The translations under genes were made by a program, and so were the position numbers. Below, one piece after another: positions 47,193 to 57,848 of a stretch of DNA of 64,000 bases. The first letter of the stretch is position 1; the number at the start of each line of letters is the position of its first letter. Source of the DNA: Aricia agestis. Taxonomy: Eukaryota > Arthropoda > Insecta > Lepidoptera > Lycaenidae. The notes under the pieces are model-generated. The model saw only the letters and a program-made list of their open reading frames with translations. It was not told where the DNA came from and searched no databases. The DNA is taken from the NCBI RefSeq assembly GCF_905147365.1, contig NC_056425.1, positions 10,361,501-10,425,500 of the forward strand, read 5' to 3'.

Positions 47193-47972
47193 TTGCAATA
47201 AATACCTCGATTATTTACATTTTCAATTATTTTTTCGAACAATCTGGAAAAAATCGAATTTTCGTCATAGCTCAGGCGAAGAAAGAGACAGCGATACGAT
47301 TCGACGTTTAAAAATAGAACTGTCTCTTTTATGTAAATGGTTTTTCGTATATTTTGTTTCACTTATCTGTCAAATTTGTCAATGTTTGCAATTTTGAATT
47401 TAAAAAATTGTTCGGAAGAGATTTAAGCCGGAAAATAGTATGGACGTAACATATCTATATAAGTCAATGATGAAGTAGAATATCATTGAGTACAACAGTT
47501 TTCTCTCAATTAGTGATACTTTTATCAATTGCCAGCTTAGTTCTATTTAGCTAGTAGAGCCTTGCAAGTTGCAGGGCGTAGGCGTGTATCTAATTTTTTT
47601 ATAATATGTAAGTATATTTTTTTATTCATTTCAAAAACTTAAAAACTAATACATTTTAAACCTCGCCAAACCAAAATTTAACGGCGGGATACGGTCATTA
47701 ACCTTTTTTTGTACTATTATCTATTGTATACATTGTGCACTAAAACTATCGTGGACTGCTACGAATAATAAAAACTATATTATTTGTAGCTGGACTGAAA
47801 CAATATTTTTTAAACATGACAGCTTCCATACATGGAACCTTAATTCAGAGACAAGATACTTATCAGTATCATGTCTTTGCCTTAATTACGTAAAGTTCCA
47901 TAAATTCCAGATGCGAAACAGAAACAAAATACACTAAAAAGAATTTATTTACCATAGGACCATGGAACATTT

Positions 47973-48176
47973 TCGTTACTAAGGGCCAGGCCACAATAAT
48001 GCGTTGCGCCGCCGCATCGTAAACATCTACGACGTCGCAGAATGCATCGTGGAAATTTGCGATGCGTCAGCGACATTTCCGATGAAATTTTTGCGTTGTA
48101 ACAACGCATCGCATTTCTGTGCGATGTTGTTTTTGCGATACGACGCCTCAACGCAGTGTTGTGGCCTGGCCCTAAG
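47973..48176. mobile_element. MITE with TAAGGGCCAGGCCACAA ends
   Basis: Inverted ends TAAGGGCCAGGCCACAAT and TGTTGTGGCCTGGCCCTAA. The interior is full of CGATGCG words in both orientations. Confidence 0.8.
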
Positions 48177-48191
48177 AACATGAGTCATACC

Positions 48192-50122
48192 TAGTGTTGC
48201 CAGGTCCGATTTGTTTTCAGTCGGTACATGAGGTCAAGAAAATCGGGATTTAGGGTTGCAGATCGGGACAGACAAAAAACAAGGTGTTTATAAATTAGGG
48301 TTTAATTTATTGCATTCTATATTAATAGTGCAAGTTTAGTTTTATATTTTAACGTTGTTCGTGGCGGCCGAAAAGGAAGATCTTCCGACCGAGCGAGATA
48401 GCATACTCGGTCAGGCCGAAGCCCACTGACGTCATCTCAGACGTTGTATATATCTTGCCGTTCTCCGAAACTTCGATGGCGCGATGCAGGAATGTTAGGC
48501 GAATTGTGGGTACCGCCACATCACTCCCCCCCGAAGACCTGTGGTATTCTTCGATGCGCTTGTGTTGTCAGGTGTGGGCCGAAGCTACGCGTGCAATGAC
48601 CAGGAGAGGGACCCCGTGCTCTGCTTGTTGACCGGTCGTTGTAGCCTATGGCTGCCCCGTTCAAGCCAGACGCGGGTTCGACCGGCGCGGACCTCCAACG
48701 CGGCTTATGGTCGAGGCGACCCGGTTATGCTTGATGTCTGCTGACGTGGTGCGGAGGGGCGGGGAGTGTTGATGATGATTGATGTCCACAAGGATGCGTG
48801 TTCTTGTCGGTCGTCACCAATTTAACGTTGTTCGTGGCGGCCGAAAAGGAAGATCTTCCGACCGAGCGAGATAGCATACTCGGTCAGGCCGAAGCCCACT
48901 GACGTCATCTCAGACGTTGTATATATCTTGCCGTTCTCCGAAACTTCGATGGCGCGATGCAGGAATGTTAGGCGAATTGTGGGTACCGCCACATCTATAT
49001 CAAATATGTCTTTATTCTAAAACAAGTAGTCAGTTTTTCATTGGACTTTGCCGCCTTTAAAATGGCCTTGTTTTTTAAAGCATATTTATAAAATTCATTA
49101 CAAGTCATACTGAAGTTAGTTTTTATATGAATTTCTGCTTTCACATGCTCCAGTGTCAAACGGTTTCGCCTCTCAGACCAAATTAAGTTGGCTTGGGAAA
49201 ACGCCCTTTCTCTTGTCGCGTTTGACACTGGAATTGAAGCCATAAAAGAAAATAATTTTAGGAGATTTTTCAAATCTTGATTATCTTTAAAAATGTTGTG
49301 CCATTTTTGTAGCGGCGTTAAGTCTTTGTTTTGCACAGCTGCTGTGACTAATTCTTTGATTTTACATACTTACGTGTAAGTAAATGAATCATCTTGGAGA
49401 GAAAATGGTTTAAATAAGTCCAATCTGCTATCCTTGAAGTCATACTTGGTTTCAATGTAATGAAGAACATATTTGTACCACGCACAACAGTCTTTTTTTA
49501 TTTTAGTCGCTTTATCAGCAGGCAACTTTTTAATCAAGTTACTGCACGTAAATCCCATAAATTAATCTTCAATTCTCTGCCTCAATTTTTTCAAGTAGTT
49601 CTCAAGTAGTTCTTACCTGGCTGGAAAAAATCTCCCTATTAAAATATACCTATAATTAATCGTAGTCCAAATTTTTTATTTACTATTTTATAATATTCTA
49701 ATCTAAAGACACACAAAAGGCACAAAAGCACTTCAAAACGTGAACGAAATGGAAGAATGCAGATTGCCGAATGACCGACCGACCGACCGAATTGAGTATT
49801 GACCGATTGATTGAGTGACGTTCGCAATGCATACACACGTCTCAACTCTCTCACTCTTACGAGTATCCATTACATTACGCTCTCTCGTTCATGCAATGCG
49901 AAGTGACGTGAAGCTGATGCCATTTTGAATTTGAAATAGTGATGTGATGAGTAAAAAATTAAAAACTACGCACCTACCTACTTAAAAAAAAAATATGATT
50001 TTCTTTTTCACTTTTTGATTTATCGGGACATTTGGCGTCCCGATTAGGTATAAATCGGGACGCGTCCCCAGACCCTTGAAAATCGGGACGTCCCGCGCAA
50101 ATCGGGACACCTGGCAACACTA
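48192..50122 (-). mobile_element. hAT transposon, internally decayed
   Basis: Ends TAGTGTTGCCAGGT and ACCTGGCAACACTA, flanked by identical GTCATACC at 48184-48191 and 50123-50130. The minus strand encodes a transposase C-terminal dimerisation (hATC) region at 48995-49336 (LKLFSFMASIPVSNATRERAF then SERRNRL) and a more N-terminal piece at 49370-49558, separated by stops. A miniature LTR element is inserted at 48348-48995. The catalytic domain is not intact. Confidence 0.85.
48348..48995 (-). mobile_element. Miniature LTR retroelement (TRIM-like)
   Basis: Two direct repeats of about 175 bp (48348-48522 and 48821-48995) look identical and flank about 298 non-coding bases. Read on the minus strand, the LTR begins TGTGGCGGTACCC. 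A purine tract GGGGGGGAG precedes the 3' LTR, and TTGGTGACGACCGAC lies at the primer-site position after the 5' LTR. ATATA-like duplications flank it. The gypsy-type PBS/PPT arrangement is inferred. Confidence 0.8.
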
Positions 50123-50528
50123 GTCATACCTCACCGGGAAGCCAGTGCCTTTACCATGGCAACGTCTGGCCTCCCTCCCTTGACATCTCTACGTCGCCGC
50201 AAAGCGGCGTTTTTCTTAAATTCTATGAAGATAAGTGAAAAAAATTTCAATTATGAGGATATCACTAAAATCAGCGACTGATTGAGTGACGGAGCATACA
50301 AAGACGTGCCAACAACTGGCAACGTCAACGACTCTGGCTACACTGGCTACTTGGCAACGTCGCCAGTCGGTCGCCAGATGAGTTAGCTGTCACACATCTC
50401 AATAGAACTAGTTGGCGGCGTTGCTCGCCAGTCGCCACGTCGCTGTGGCGGCCCGGTGAGGTATGGCTCTAATCGTGATGGCGCGGTCCCACAAAAGAAA
50501 AACAAAATAATATATACAAAAAAATAAT

Positions 50529-51525
50529 TTATTTACCATTTTCGTTATTAAGAAGATTAATGGTGATGCCGTGGTTTAGTATGTGAGAGAGTATACCCAG
50601 GCCGGAGAACTCATGGAGTACGGTTGGGACGATTTCGAAAATTTTTGTGATTCTGGGGCCTCCGTAAGCGGGTCTTATCACAGAGGACCTCACCGCACCA
50701 ACGTTGGCGATTGGCGCACCTGCGCTGGCGGCTGCCGCAGCGCCGTTGCCGCTTGCCGCAGCAGCAGAAGCGGCTGCAACCGCACTTTCAGCTGCATTTG
50801 ACAGGATGACAAGGATGAAAAGGATCTGAAATGTCAGAATCAGCTGTTAACAGATTAAAATGCTGTAAGGATAAAGGTACGATACGATCTTATAATATGA
50901 AGCGGCATATTATGTCGATAATAAAGCTGCTGGGAAAGGCCGTGTCACGTGACACGTAAGTGACGAATAGCTATGTCCACACTGTGCCTTTTTTTGTTCA
51001 TCAAGGGCATGTGTTATAGCGCAGTCAACAGCGCACGTGAGGCATGCCCGCGACGCATGCATTCTGACCATATCCAAAACTTCAAAAATGACAATATTGG
51101 CGTTGCATTCCTTGGCGCAATCAATAATTGAATGGGCCAATATGAAGGTTGATGACGAAAATTGAAGATGAAAGTGCACAGTGTGGACATAGCTAATCAT
51201 CGTTGATCAACTCCAAAAGATCGCATCTAAGCATATGCATTTGATAATATTAGAAAAATTCATCAACATTAAACATTCGTTAATATTAGCCAGATAGAGT
51301 AAACAAGCGAATAAACTAGATTGGTGTAAGTTGTACCTGACCAAAAAACAAAAAAGTTAAATCAAAGGCATCCATGAATTCGAAGATAATTAAAAAAAAA
51401 AAACAATTTTTCAATTGAGTTCATTTCTAGATTTTAATGTAATCTACCAACTCAAAAAAGGAGGTTATTATGTTTCATATAAAATAAAATAATGGCATTA
51501 GTGAACTTACCACGAGTTTTTGCAT
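50529..51525 (-). CDS. Secreted Ala-rich protein with LNH tail, family member 1
   Basis: Exon 1 51511-51525 (MQKLV) and exon 2 50529-50825 join in phase 0 to 103 residues. The signal peptide is MQKLVILFILVILSNAAES. An Ala/Ser/Gly block (AAASAAAASGNGAAAAASAG) follows, then a Val/Arg/Pro linker with RPAYGGPRI. The C-terminal tail contains FSGLGILSHILNHGITINLL and ends NNENGK. The tail aligns with those of the genes at 52847-55220 and 63116-64000, which defines the family. The tail looks amphipathic and the Ala block silk-like, but the role is unknown. A MITE lies in the intron (50967-51197). TATA-like CATAAAAC at 51583-51590. Confidence 0.85.
50967..51197. mobile_element. MITE with TAGCTATGTCCACACTGTGC ends
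   Basis: Left TAGCTATGTCCACACTGTGC is the exact complement of the right end GCACAGTGTGGACATAGCTA, in the intron of the LNH-tail gene. Confidence 0.85.
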
Positions 51526-51582
51526 GTCGTCTTTGTGTTTGTTGTTGTTCTTCAGATATCTAATGATTGACTAGTTATGATC

Positions 51583-51590
51583 GTTTTATG
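51583..51590 (-). promoter_or_regulatory. TATA-like element of the gene at 50529-51525
   Basis: Minus-strand CATAAAAC about 60 bases upstream of the ATG. Weak match, but at the position seen for the other genes. Confidence 0.4.
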
Positions 51591-51762
51591 CATTTTTTTG
51601 TCACTTTGTGTAACAAATGTACATGTTTGTCACGTTTTATGATATGATATGACGTTTAACTCGCAACAATCGCGCTTTTGAATCGCAACAGACACAAGAT
51701 GCAAATGCAACTAACAATCCTTTGCTAAACGCGCGAATGTATCGCTACAAAATGCCAGCGTG

Positions 51763-51897
51763 TTTTTTTTAAATGAAAATAAGGGGGCAAACGAGCAAAC
51801 GAGTCACCTCATGGAAAGCAACTTCCGTCGCCCATGGACACTCGCAGCATCAGAAGAGCTGCAGGTGCGTTGCCGGCCTTTTAGGAGGGAATAGGGT
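51763..51897 (-). mobile_element. SINE tail copy, 5'-truncated
   Basis: Complement of the 3' part of 1972-2240, from the T-run (A tail) to GGAATAGGGT. Confidence 0.65.
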
Positions 51898-52386
51898 AAG
51901 TTTTCGATCAAATTCCTTTAAACGTAACTGAAAATATGATGTTGTTACTGAAATATACATTCATTGACCATACAAAAATTATCAAAAACTAGCGGTAGGT
52001 AACCCTTGACACGACACGCACTTGGTCGGTTTTTTAACGATAATTCTCCCTTTACCTGCAGCGCCCACGCCCACATTAATTTAAAGCGTTGTCGCAATAT
52101 GACTTTTAAAAGACTATTTTAAAAGTCATCCAAGTATCATTTTCTATATGATACGTTCATAATATAACAGCTCTATCAATTTGTCATGTATGATTATCTA
52201 TTATTAATGAATAAAATATTTTTATAACTTACACTCCAGACAACAACATAAAGTTTAGACCTTCACACTCCCATGACAATGTCATTCCAGTGCTACAAGA
52301 TTATTGTTATTGGTCATCCTGTTCAGTGATACTTCCACATGACATTGTCATTCACGCAAAAAGAAGTAAAAATACACATATAAATA

Positions 52387-52552
52387 TAATCTGTCAAAAA
52401 AGTGACGAAATTAAAAAGTGGCAACATCTTAGTGTCATCCCATTCAAATTAATCTAAGAAAAAAGGGATGACACATAGTGTCATCACTTTTTACATCATA
52501 TATGTTGCCACTTTTTAATTTCTTCACTTTTTTGACAGACTGTATACTTACC
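52387..52552. mobile_element. Palindromic MITE, CTGTCAAAAAAGTGA ends
   Basis: AATCTGTCAAAAAAGTGACG...AAAAAGTGGCAACAT pairs with ATGTTGCCACTTTTT...CACTTTTTTGACAGACT. The inner hairpin TAGTGTCATC/GATGACAC completes the palindrome. Confidence 0.75.
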
Positions 52553-52802
52553 CACAATCGCAAGTTTTCCCTTCGCCGCCTTGCTATTGTCCAGTTCGCG
52601 AGAAGAGTCATATTAAACGACAAAATTAATATGAGATGTTACTATCCTTGTTGGTAACTCTGTGTGTGTCTGACCGCTGCTGGTTCGTACATGAAAGTGT
52701 GTTCGTGCGATGATAGCAAGTTTTATGAGTGGTCATCACATGGTCGTGACCAATGGCTAATATAATATAATATTAATTAAATATTATCAGGCTTCAAACC
52801 GC

Positions 52803-52810
52803 TATATAAA
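52803..52810 (+). promoter_or_regulatory. TATA box of the gene at 52847-55220
   Basis: TATATAAA 44 bases before the ATG at 52847. Confidence 0.65.
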
Positions 52811-52846
52811 CAGTAAGTTGCTTCGATTGGGTTGTACACCGTCAAA

Positions 52847-54133
52847 ATGGACAAAGGAATGGTAAGACTGTTACTTTTTTATTGAATTTATTACATACGA
52901 GCTTTTGCCCGCGGCTTCGCTCGCGTTAAGAAGTATTATTGTATACAAAATTTCATCCCCTATTTTAACTCCTTGGGGTTGGAATTTATCAAAATCCTTT
53001 CTTAGCGGATGCCTACGTCGTAACATCTACCTGCATGCCAAATTTCAGCCCGATCCGTCCAGTGGTATGGGCTGTGCGTTGATAGATCACCATGTCAGTC
53101 AGTTTTGAATTTTTTTTTATATATAGATTGCTCAGGTAGGTAACATAAAATGTTGAAGCTGGACAGTCTATTTCAATTAATAATATTATATAATAGTTCA
53201 GCGCGTCGGTGCGCAATCCTGTAGAGACTGCGGGTTCGAATCCCGTCGAAAAAATAGGTGTGTTGCTGTGTCACAGATAATTTTGTGTATAGTTTGAAAA
53301 AATATATTTTTATTATGTAGGGTATAAAAGTAATTGCAAAGCAAAGGGGTATGAAGATTTTTGTATGGAGGGCCGACCTACTGTTCGCTAAATGTGTTTT
53401 TTCGCGTTCACGAATATTTTTTTCAAAAATGGATAGCTAACATCAATACAAACAAAAAATATTCTTGGACAAAACCGCGTAAGGTGTCACATTTCGAAGA
53501 TTTGAACTGCCAAAGTTGCAATATCCTAAATTGGTAAAACTTTAGCAGCTCATATCTTCGAAATATGACTCTTTACGTGGTTTTGTCTAAGATTATTTTT
53601 TGTTTGTATTGATGTTAGCTATCCATTTTTGAAAAAAATATTCGTGATAGATAGATACAGTTAAAGTGTATTCTAAAACTACTAAAAAGAGTTTAAACTA
53701 CAGGGCTTTTTTATATTTTCCAATTTAGTGTCTAAACACACCACGCCGAAGTTCCGCGGCGCAAGCATACTATAGTCAGGACAATTTAAGGTGGCACCAG
53801 CGGTCATTGACCTTTCGAGTCTAGGAGCTATGTGAAAAATACTCGCACTGCATTCTGTTAACTTAAGAATAAAATTGAATTCTTGTGAAGAAACAGACTA
53901 TTATAGTTTCATCAGAAAACGTCTTGATTACCTCTTCGTATGATAATTTCCCACTATTTATGAGTTAGAAGTGATATAATTCATACTGTGTTCATATCGT
54001 GTATGCAAAATACGATATCACCCTTAGAATAGAAACATCTGTCACCTCATTGTCAATCGCGGGTTTGTATAGAAAATGACAAGTTTTTGACAGGGAGTCA
54101 ATGACCGCTACATAGTATAATAATACTACGTAG

Positions 54134-54217
<84 letters not shown>

Positions 54218-54623
54218 GTAGTATAATGTCTGTGACGGGCTTAAAGGCATAATTCCTACGTCGTAAATTATTGGACTCAACGTCTGTCTGAGGGAGGACA
54301 TGACAGCGCTTTAACGCTCCCTATTACTTTATACTATTACTTATACTTTAACTTAAGAATAAAATTGAATTCTTGTGAAGAAACAGACTATTATAGTTTC
54401 ATCAGAAAACGTCTTGATTACCTCTTCGTATGATAATTTCCCACTATTTATGAGTTAGAAGTGATATAATTCATACTGTGTTCATATCGTGTATGCAAAA
54501 TACGATATCACCCTTAGAATAGAAACATCTGTCACCTCATTGTCAATCGCGGGTTTGTATAGAAAATGACAAGTTTTTGACAGGGAGTCAATGACCGCTA
54601 CATAGTATAATAATACTACGTAG

Positions 54624-54703
<80 letters not shown>

Positions 54704-55220
54704 GTAGTATAATGTCTGTGACGGGCTTAAAGGCATAATTCCTACGTCGTAAATTATTGGACTCAACGTCTGTCTGAGGGAGGACATGACAGCGCTTTAA
54801 CGCTCCCTATTACTTTATGTTGCTACGGTGAGTGTTACATTTACTTTAATGCAGCTCAGTTTGACCGCGGCGCTGCTGCTGTCGGCGATGTGCGCTGTGG
54901 AGGGGCAGAGCGCCGCGAGCGGGGCGGCGGCGGCGGGGGGCAGGGGCTTTGGAGGACCAGCCTCGGCGGCGGCAGCGGCAGCTGCCGGAGGCGGATATGG
55001 CGGACCCGGGTATGGCGGACCCGGATATGGCGGAGGCGGATATCGTCCTCAGTATGTTTATAATCCGGTTCCTAACACGTACCTCCTTCCCGGTGGACGG
55101 TCCTCCTCGAGCTACGTGAACGCAGCGAAGAAGATAAAAAGTGCCAGTGGAGTGGGCATCTTCGACGATCTTTTAAATCACCTTATCGATGCCAAATTAC
55201 TTAACAATAACAATGGGTAA
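52847..55220 (+). CDS. Secreted Ala/Gly-rich protein with LNH tail, family member 2
   Basis: Exon 1 52847-52861 (MDKGM), donor GTAAGA, and exon 2 54855-55220 after acceptor TTTAATGCAG join in phase 0 to 126 residues. The signal peptide is MDKGMLSLTAALLLSAMCAV. Ala/Gly blocks follow (GGGYGGPGYGGPGYGGGGY), then a Tyr/Pro linker (RPQYVYNPVPNTYLLP), SYVNAAKKIK, and the tail SGVGIFDDLLNHLIDAKLL ending NNNNG. An unspliced start (MQLSLT, 54849) is also open, but the TATA-driven first exon and the matching first intron of the paralog at 63116-64000 favour splicing. The intron contains a Helitron-like repeat and a 490-bp tandem duplication reaching almost to the acceptor. Confidence 0.9.
52896..53105 (+). 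mobile_element. Helitron-like repeat in intron 1
   Basis: Copy of 40840-41065 (CGGCTTCGCTCGCGTTAAGA...GTGCGTTGATAGATCACCAT). Confidence 0.6.
53335..53650 (+). repeat. Interspersed repeat shared with 29190-29495, self-complementary
   Basis: CGCTAAATGTGTTTTTTCGC and TTTTTTTCAAAAATGGATAG at the left are mirrored at the right (CTATCCATTTTTGAAAAAAA), so the unit folds back. Confidence 0.6.
53859..54818. repeat. 490-bp tandem duplication with (TA)n cores
   Basis: Two copies (from 53859 and from 54349) appear identical outside their TA tracts (about 54134-54215 and 54624-54701). The unit holds TTTTTGACAGGGAGTCAATG, an end also found in the element at 55478-56526. The second copy stops about 35 bp before the exon 2 acceptor of the LNH-tail gene. 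Confidence 0.85.
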
Positions 55221-55477
55221 CTTGATCCTTATATGGGTATTGGGTTGTAACTTGTAACCCATTGAACTAGATATACATTTTTGTTGCGGGCACGTTATCA
55301 TTAATGCTAGGTTTTACATGGCGATGAAATACATCAAATTCTTTTAAGTTAAATTATATATATTTTTATTTTGTATTTTATTTATGAATATTCCTTTATT
55401 ATTTATACATATTATAAATGCGAGGGCAAGGGTCTTCGTCTGTAATATATTATGCTATACAATATACATACCTATGC
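55221..55477. other. 3' flank of the LNH-tail gene
   Basis: 3' untranslated sequence. No perfect AATAAA close to the stop. AT-rich, no gene. Confidence 0.4.
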
Positions 55478-56526
55478 TGTACTCGGCGAAACATTGCGGT
55501 AGTGGTCATCGACTCCCTATCAAAAAAGCCGCGATTGACAACATATTCTGACACTTCACTGTCAATTAATAGTGCTCCAAGGCTTTAAATGAATATGTCA
55601 ATGAGCGCTTCTGGTAAAGGAGAATTGTCAAAAATGACGTTTTTGTATGATAGCAGCGGTTCCTTTTCTCGCCACGTTCATAAAAAGGCGGTGTTCGTCG
55701 GCGTAATTTTTAGCGCATTCACTGCAAAACCTAGTTATTGCGCATGTCCAAATCATGTCATGCCATGGCAACGACAACTGTTTACGACTTGACATTTAAC
55801 CCAATTGCAATTTGTTGGTGGCGTTGCAATGATCAAACCTAGTGGGAGAGCCATGCTTCGGCATGAATGGGCCGGCTCGACCGGAGAAATACCACGCTCT
55901 CACAGAAAACCTGCGTGAAACAGCGCTTGCGCTGTGTTTCACCGAGTGAGTGAGTTTACCGGAGGCCCAATCCCCTACCCTATTCCCTTCCCTACCTTCC
56001 CCTATTCCCTTCCCTTCCCATCCTTACCCTCCCGTGTTACCCTATTCCCTCTAAAAACTAGGCCGGCAACGCACCTGCATCTCTTCTGATGCTACGAGTG
56101 TCCATGGGTGACGGAAGTTGTTTTCCATCAGGTGACCCGTTTGCTCGTTTGCCCTCTTATTTCATAAAAAAAAACAATTGAATTTTTAAATTTTCCCAAG
56201 TGATCCATATCCATATTTTCCAAAATAAAATAATCAAACACTATCATAGTGTTACATAAACTATTTGTGCGGCTGTTAGACAATTTAGGCTTATGTATTT
56301 ATGTTTAGCTTTTATTATTTTAATCATGTATAAACAATTAAGACGTTGTTTACGACTTGACCAGCAACTTGTTATTGCGTTGCCATGACATCTTTTGGAC
56401 ATGCGCAATAAAAGGTTTGTCCAAAAATACGCCGACGAACACGGCCAAAGCCTTGTCGAGCTGTATATAGAAAATGACAAGTTTTTGACAGGGAGTCAAT
56501 GACCACTACCGCCATGTTTCGCCGAG
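55478..56526. mobile_element. Large inverted-repeat element, split by a SINE
   Basis: Ends TACTCGGCGAAACATTGCGG and the complement of GCCATGTTTCGCCGAGTAA. Inner arms also pair (GCGCATGTCCAAATCATGTC against GACATCTTTTGGACATGCGC). SINE at 55842-56177. Confidence 0.75.
55842..56177 (+). mobile_element. SINE with LINE-derived tail, full copy 3
   Basis: AGTGGGAGAGCCATGCTTCG to TTATTTCATAAAAAAAA, with an internal CCCTTCCCTACC-type array. Confidence 0.7.
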
Positions 56527-56671
56527 TAACGTATAGTAAACGTGTACGTTTTTAGAAAATTTATTAATTTTCCTTATAACATAAAGAATTATCAAAAAAT
56601 CAACCAGCGTAGCAGTAATTTAGGTGTGTAGAAGGAACTGCGAGACACGTAATAATATCTTATTAATGGAT

Positions 56672-56840
56672 GTGTGGCGGTACCCATAATTCCTGCATCG
56701 CGCTATCGAAGTTTTCTGAGCGCGTCGGTATATATACGATACGACAGCTGAAATGTATCACGTGGGCTCCGGCTTGACCGGGGCTGACCGGGCATACCAC
56801 CTCGCTCAGTCGGAAGATCTTCCTTTGTGGCGGCCACGCA
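56672..56840 (+). mobile_element. Solo LTR related to the miniature LTR element
   Basis: TGTGGCGGTACCCATAATTC ... TCGGAAGATCTTCCTTTGTG GCGGCC matches the minus-strand LTR of 48348-48995 with clear divergence in the middle. No second copy is adjacent. Confidence 0.7.
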
Positions 56841-57848
56841 TATTATCCCACAAGATGTCTAAAATAATTTCAATACAAAACAAAAACCGATAATAATCTC
56901 ACACTTTATTTGAAAACATTGATTCTATTTTCAATAGAAAGGTAAGTAAGTACTTGTACATATTAAGAAATGGTCAGAAAAAATCAATTGCCTTCGTATT
57001 GTTTTTGCTGATATTTCGGAATTGCCATTATGGAGAAATAATCGCGCAATAATTGCTGGCGCATTGTTTTCGCGAGATACGTGATACGGCCACGGTTTTG
57101 GTCGGCTATTTCCGTATCATGCCCTGCCCCGGGGCAGTTTTGATGCCGAAAACGCTATTATATTTGGGTGACATTGAAAAGATAGCTGACAGTAACAATA
57201 ATAAGCTTACGGCTTACCAAAAGTTTCCTCATCTTGACTATAAAATGTTATAATATTAAACCACTTGTGTTAGTTAGGTTGCATCATAATAAATATATAG
57301 CATGACTGGTGCGACATGTTCAATAATCGAGGACGTGATGTTTTTGCCATTATAATTTATATTAGTTGAAAAAATATATATAAAAAATAATATCAATTGA
57401 TCACTGACGCATAGAAATTTAGTTACTATTTCGATAAATGGGCTATCTAACACTGAAAGAATTTTTGAAATCGAACCAGTAGTTCCTGAGATTAGCGCGT
57501 TCAAATAAGCCATTTCAAATAATTTCTCCCGTTTTTTCCACACTTTTCTCTATTTCTTCGCTCCTGACTAACATAGTCTCAGCTTGATAAAATATAGCCT
57601 ATAGCCTTCCTCGATAAATGGGCTATCTAACACTGAAAGAATTTTTCAAATCGGACCAGTAGTTCCTTAGATTAGCGCGTTCAAAGAAACAAACAAACAA
57701 ACTCTTCCCAATTATAATATTAAGTAATGTCGTTATGTCTATTGTGGTAATAGATTATAAAATAAAAATGATTAAAACGCCAAAGTAATAGATTGGCGTT
57801 TTAATCATTTTTATTTCACCACTTTTCACTTTTCAGCAACAGCTGCAG
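56841..57848. other. no supported gene; Helitron-like fragments
   Basis: A 66-residue frame at 57053-57253 has no motif and a near-consensus AT-rich context. 57420-57690 contains two partial copies of a GGGCTATCTAACACTGAAAG unit related to 63590-63780. A 17-bp hairpin (TGATTAAAACGCCAAAG...) lies at 57766-57813. Confidence 0.4.

Larger units (their letters stand above)
48183..50468. mobile_element. MITE with GTCATACCTCACCGGG end, split by a hAT element
   Basis: After removing 48192-50122 and one 8-bp duplication, the flanks read GAGTCATACCTCACCGGG... and end ...CCCGGTGAGGTATGGCTC at 50468. The hAT element hit the terminal repeat of this older element. Confidence 0.65.

Noticed and set aside
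50583..50801. 72-residue plus-strand Cys/Arg-rich frame
   Set aside because: It lies on the opposite strand of a well-supported exon (50529-50825) with splice sites and a conserved tail.
54098..54787. Minus-strand frames made of long Tyr-Ile runs
   Set aside because: They translate (TA)n microsatellites within the tandem duplication.
54820..54830. Mini-exon ATGTTGCTACG followed by GTGAGT
   Set aside because: It would leave phase 2 and does not fit exon 2 at 54855, which needs phase 0. The exon at 52847-52861 fits.
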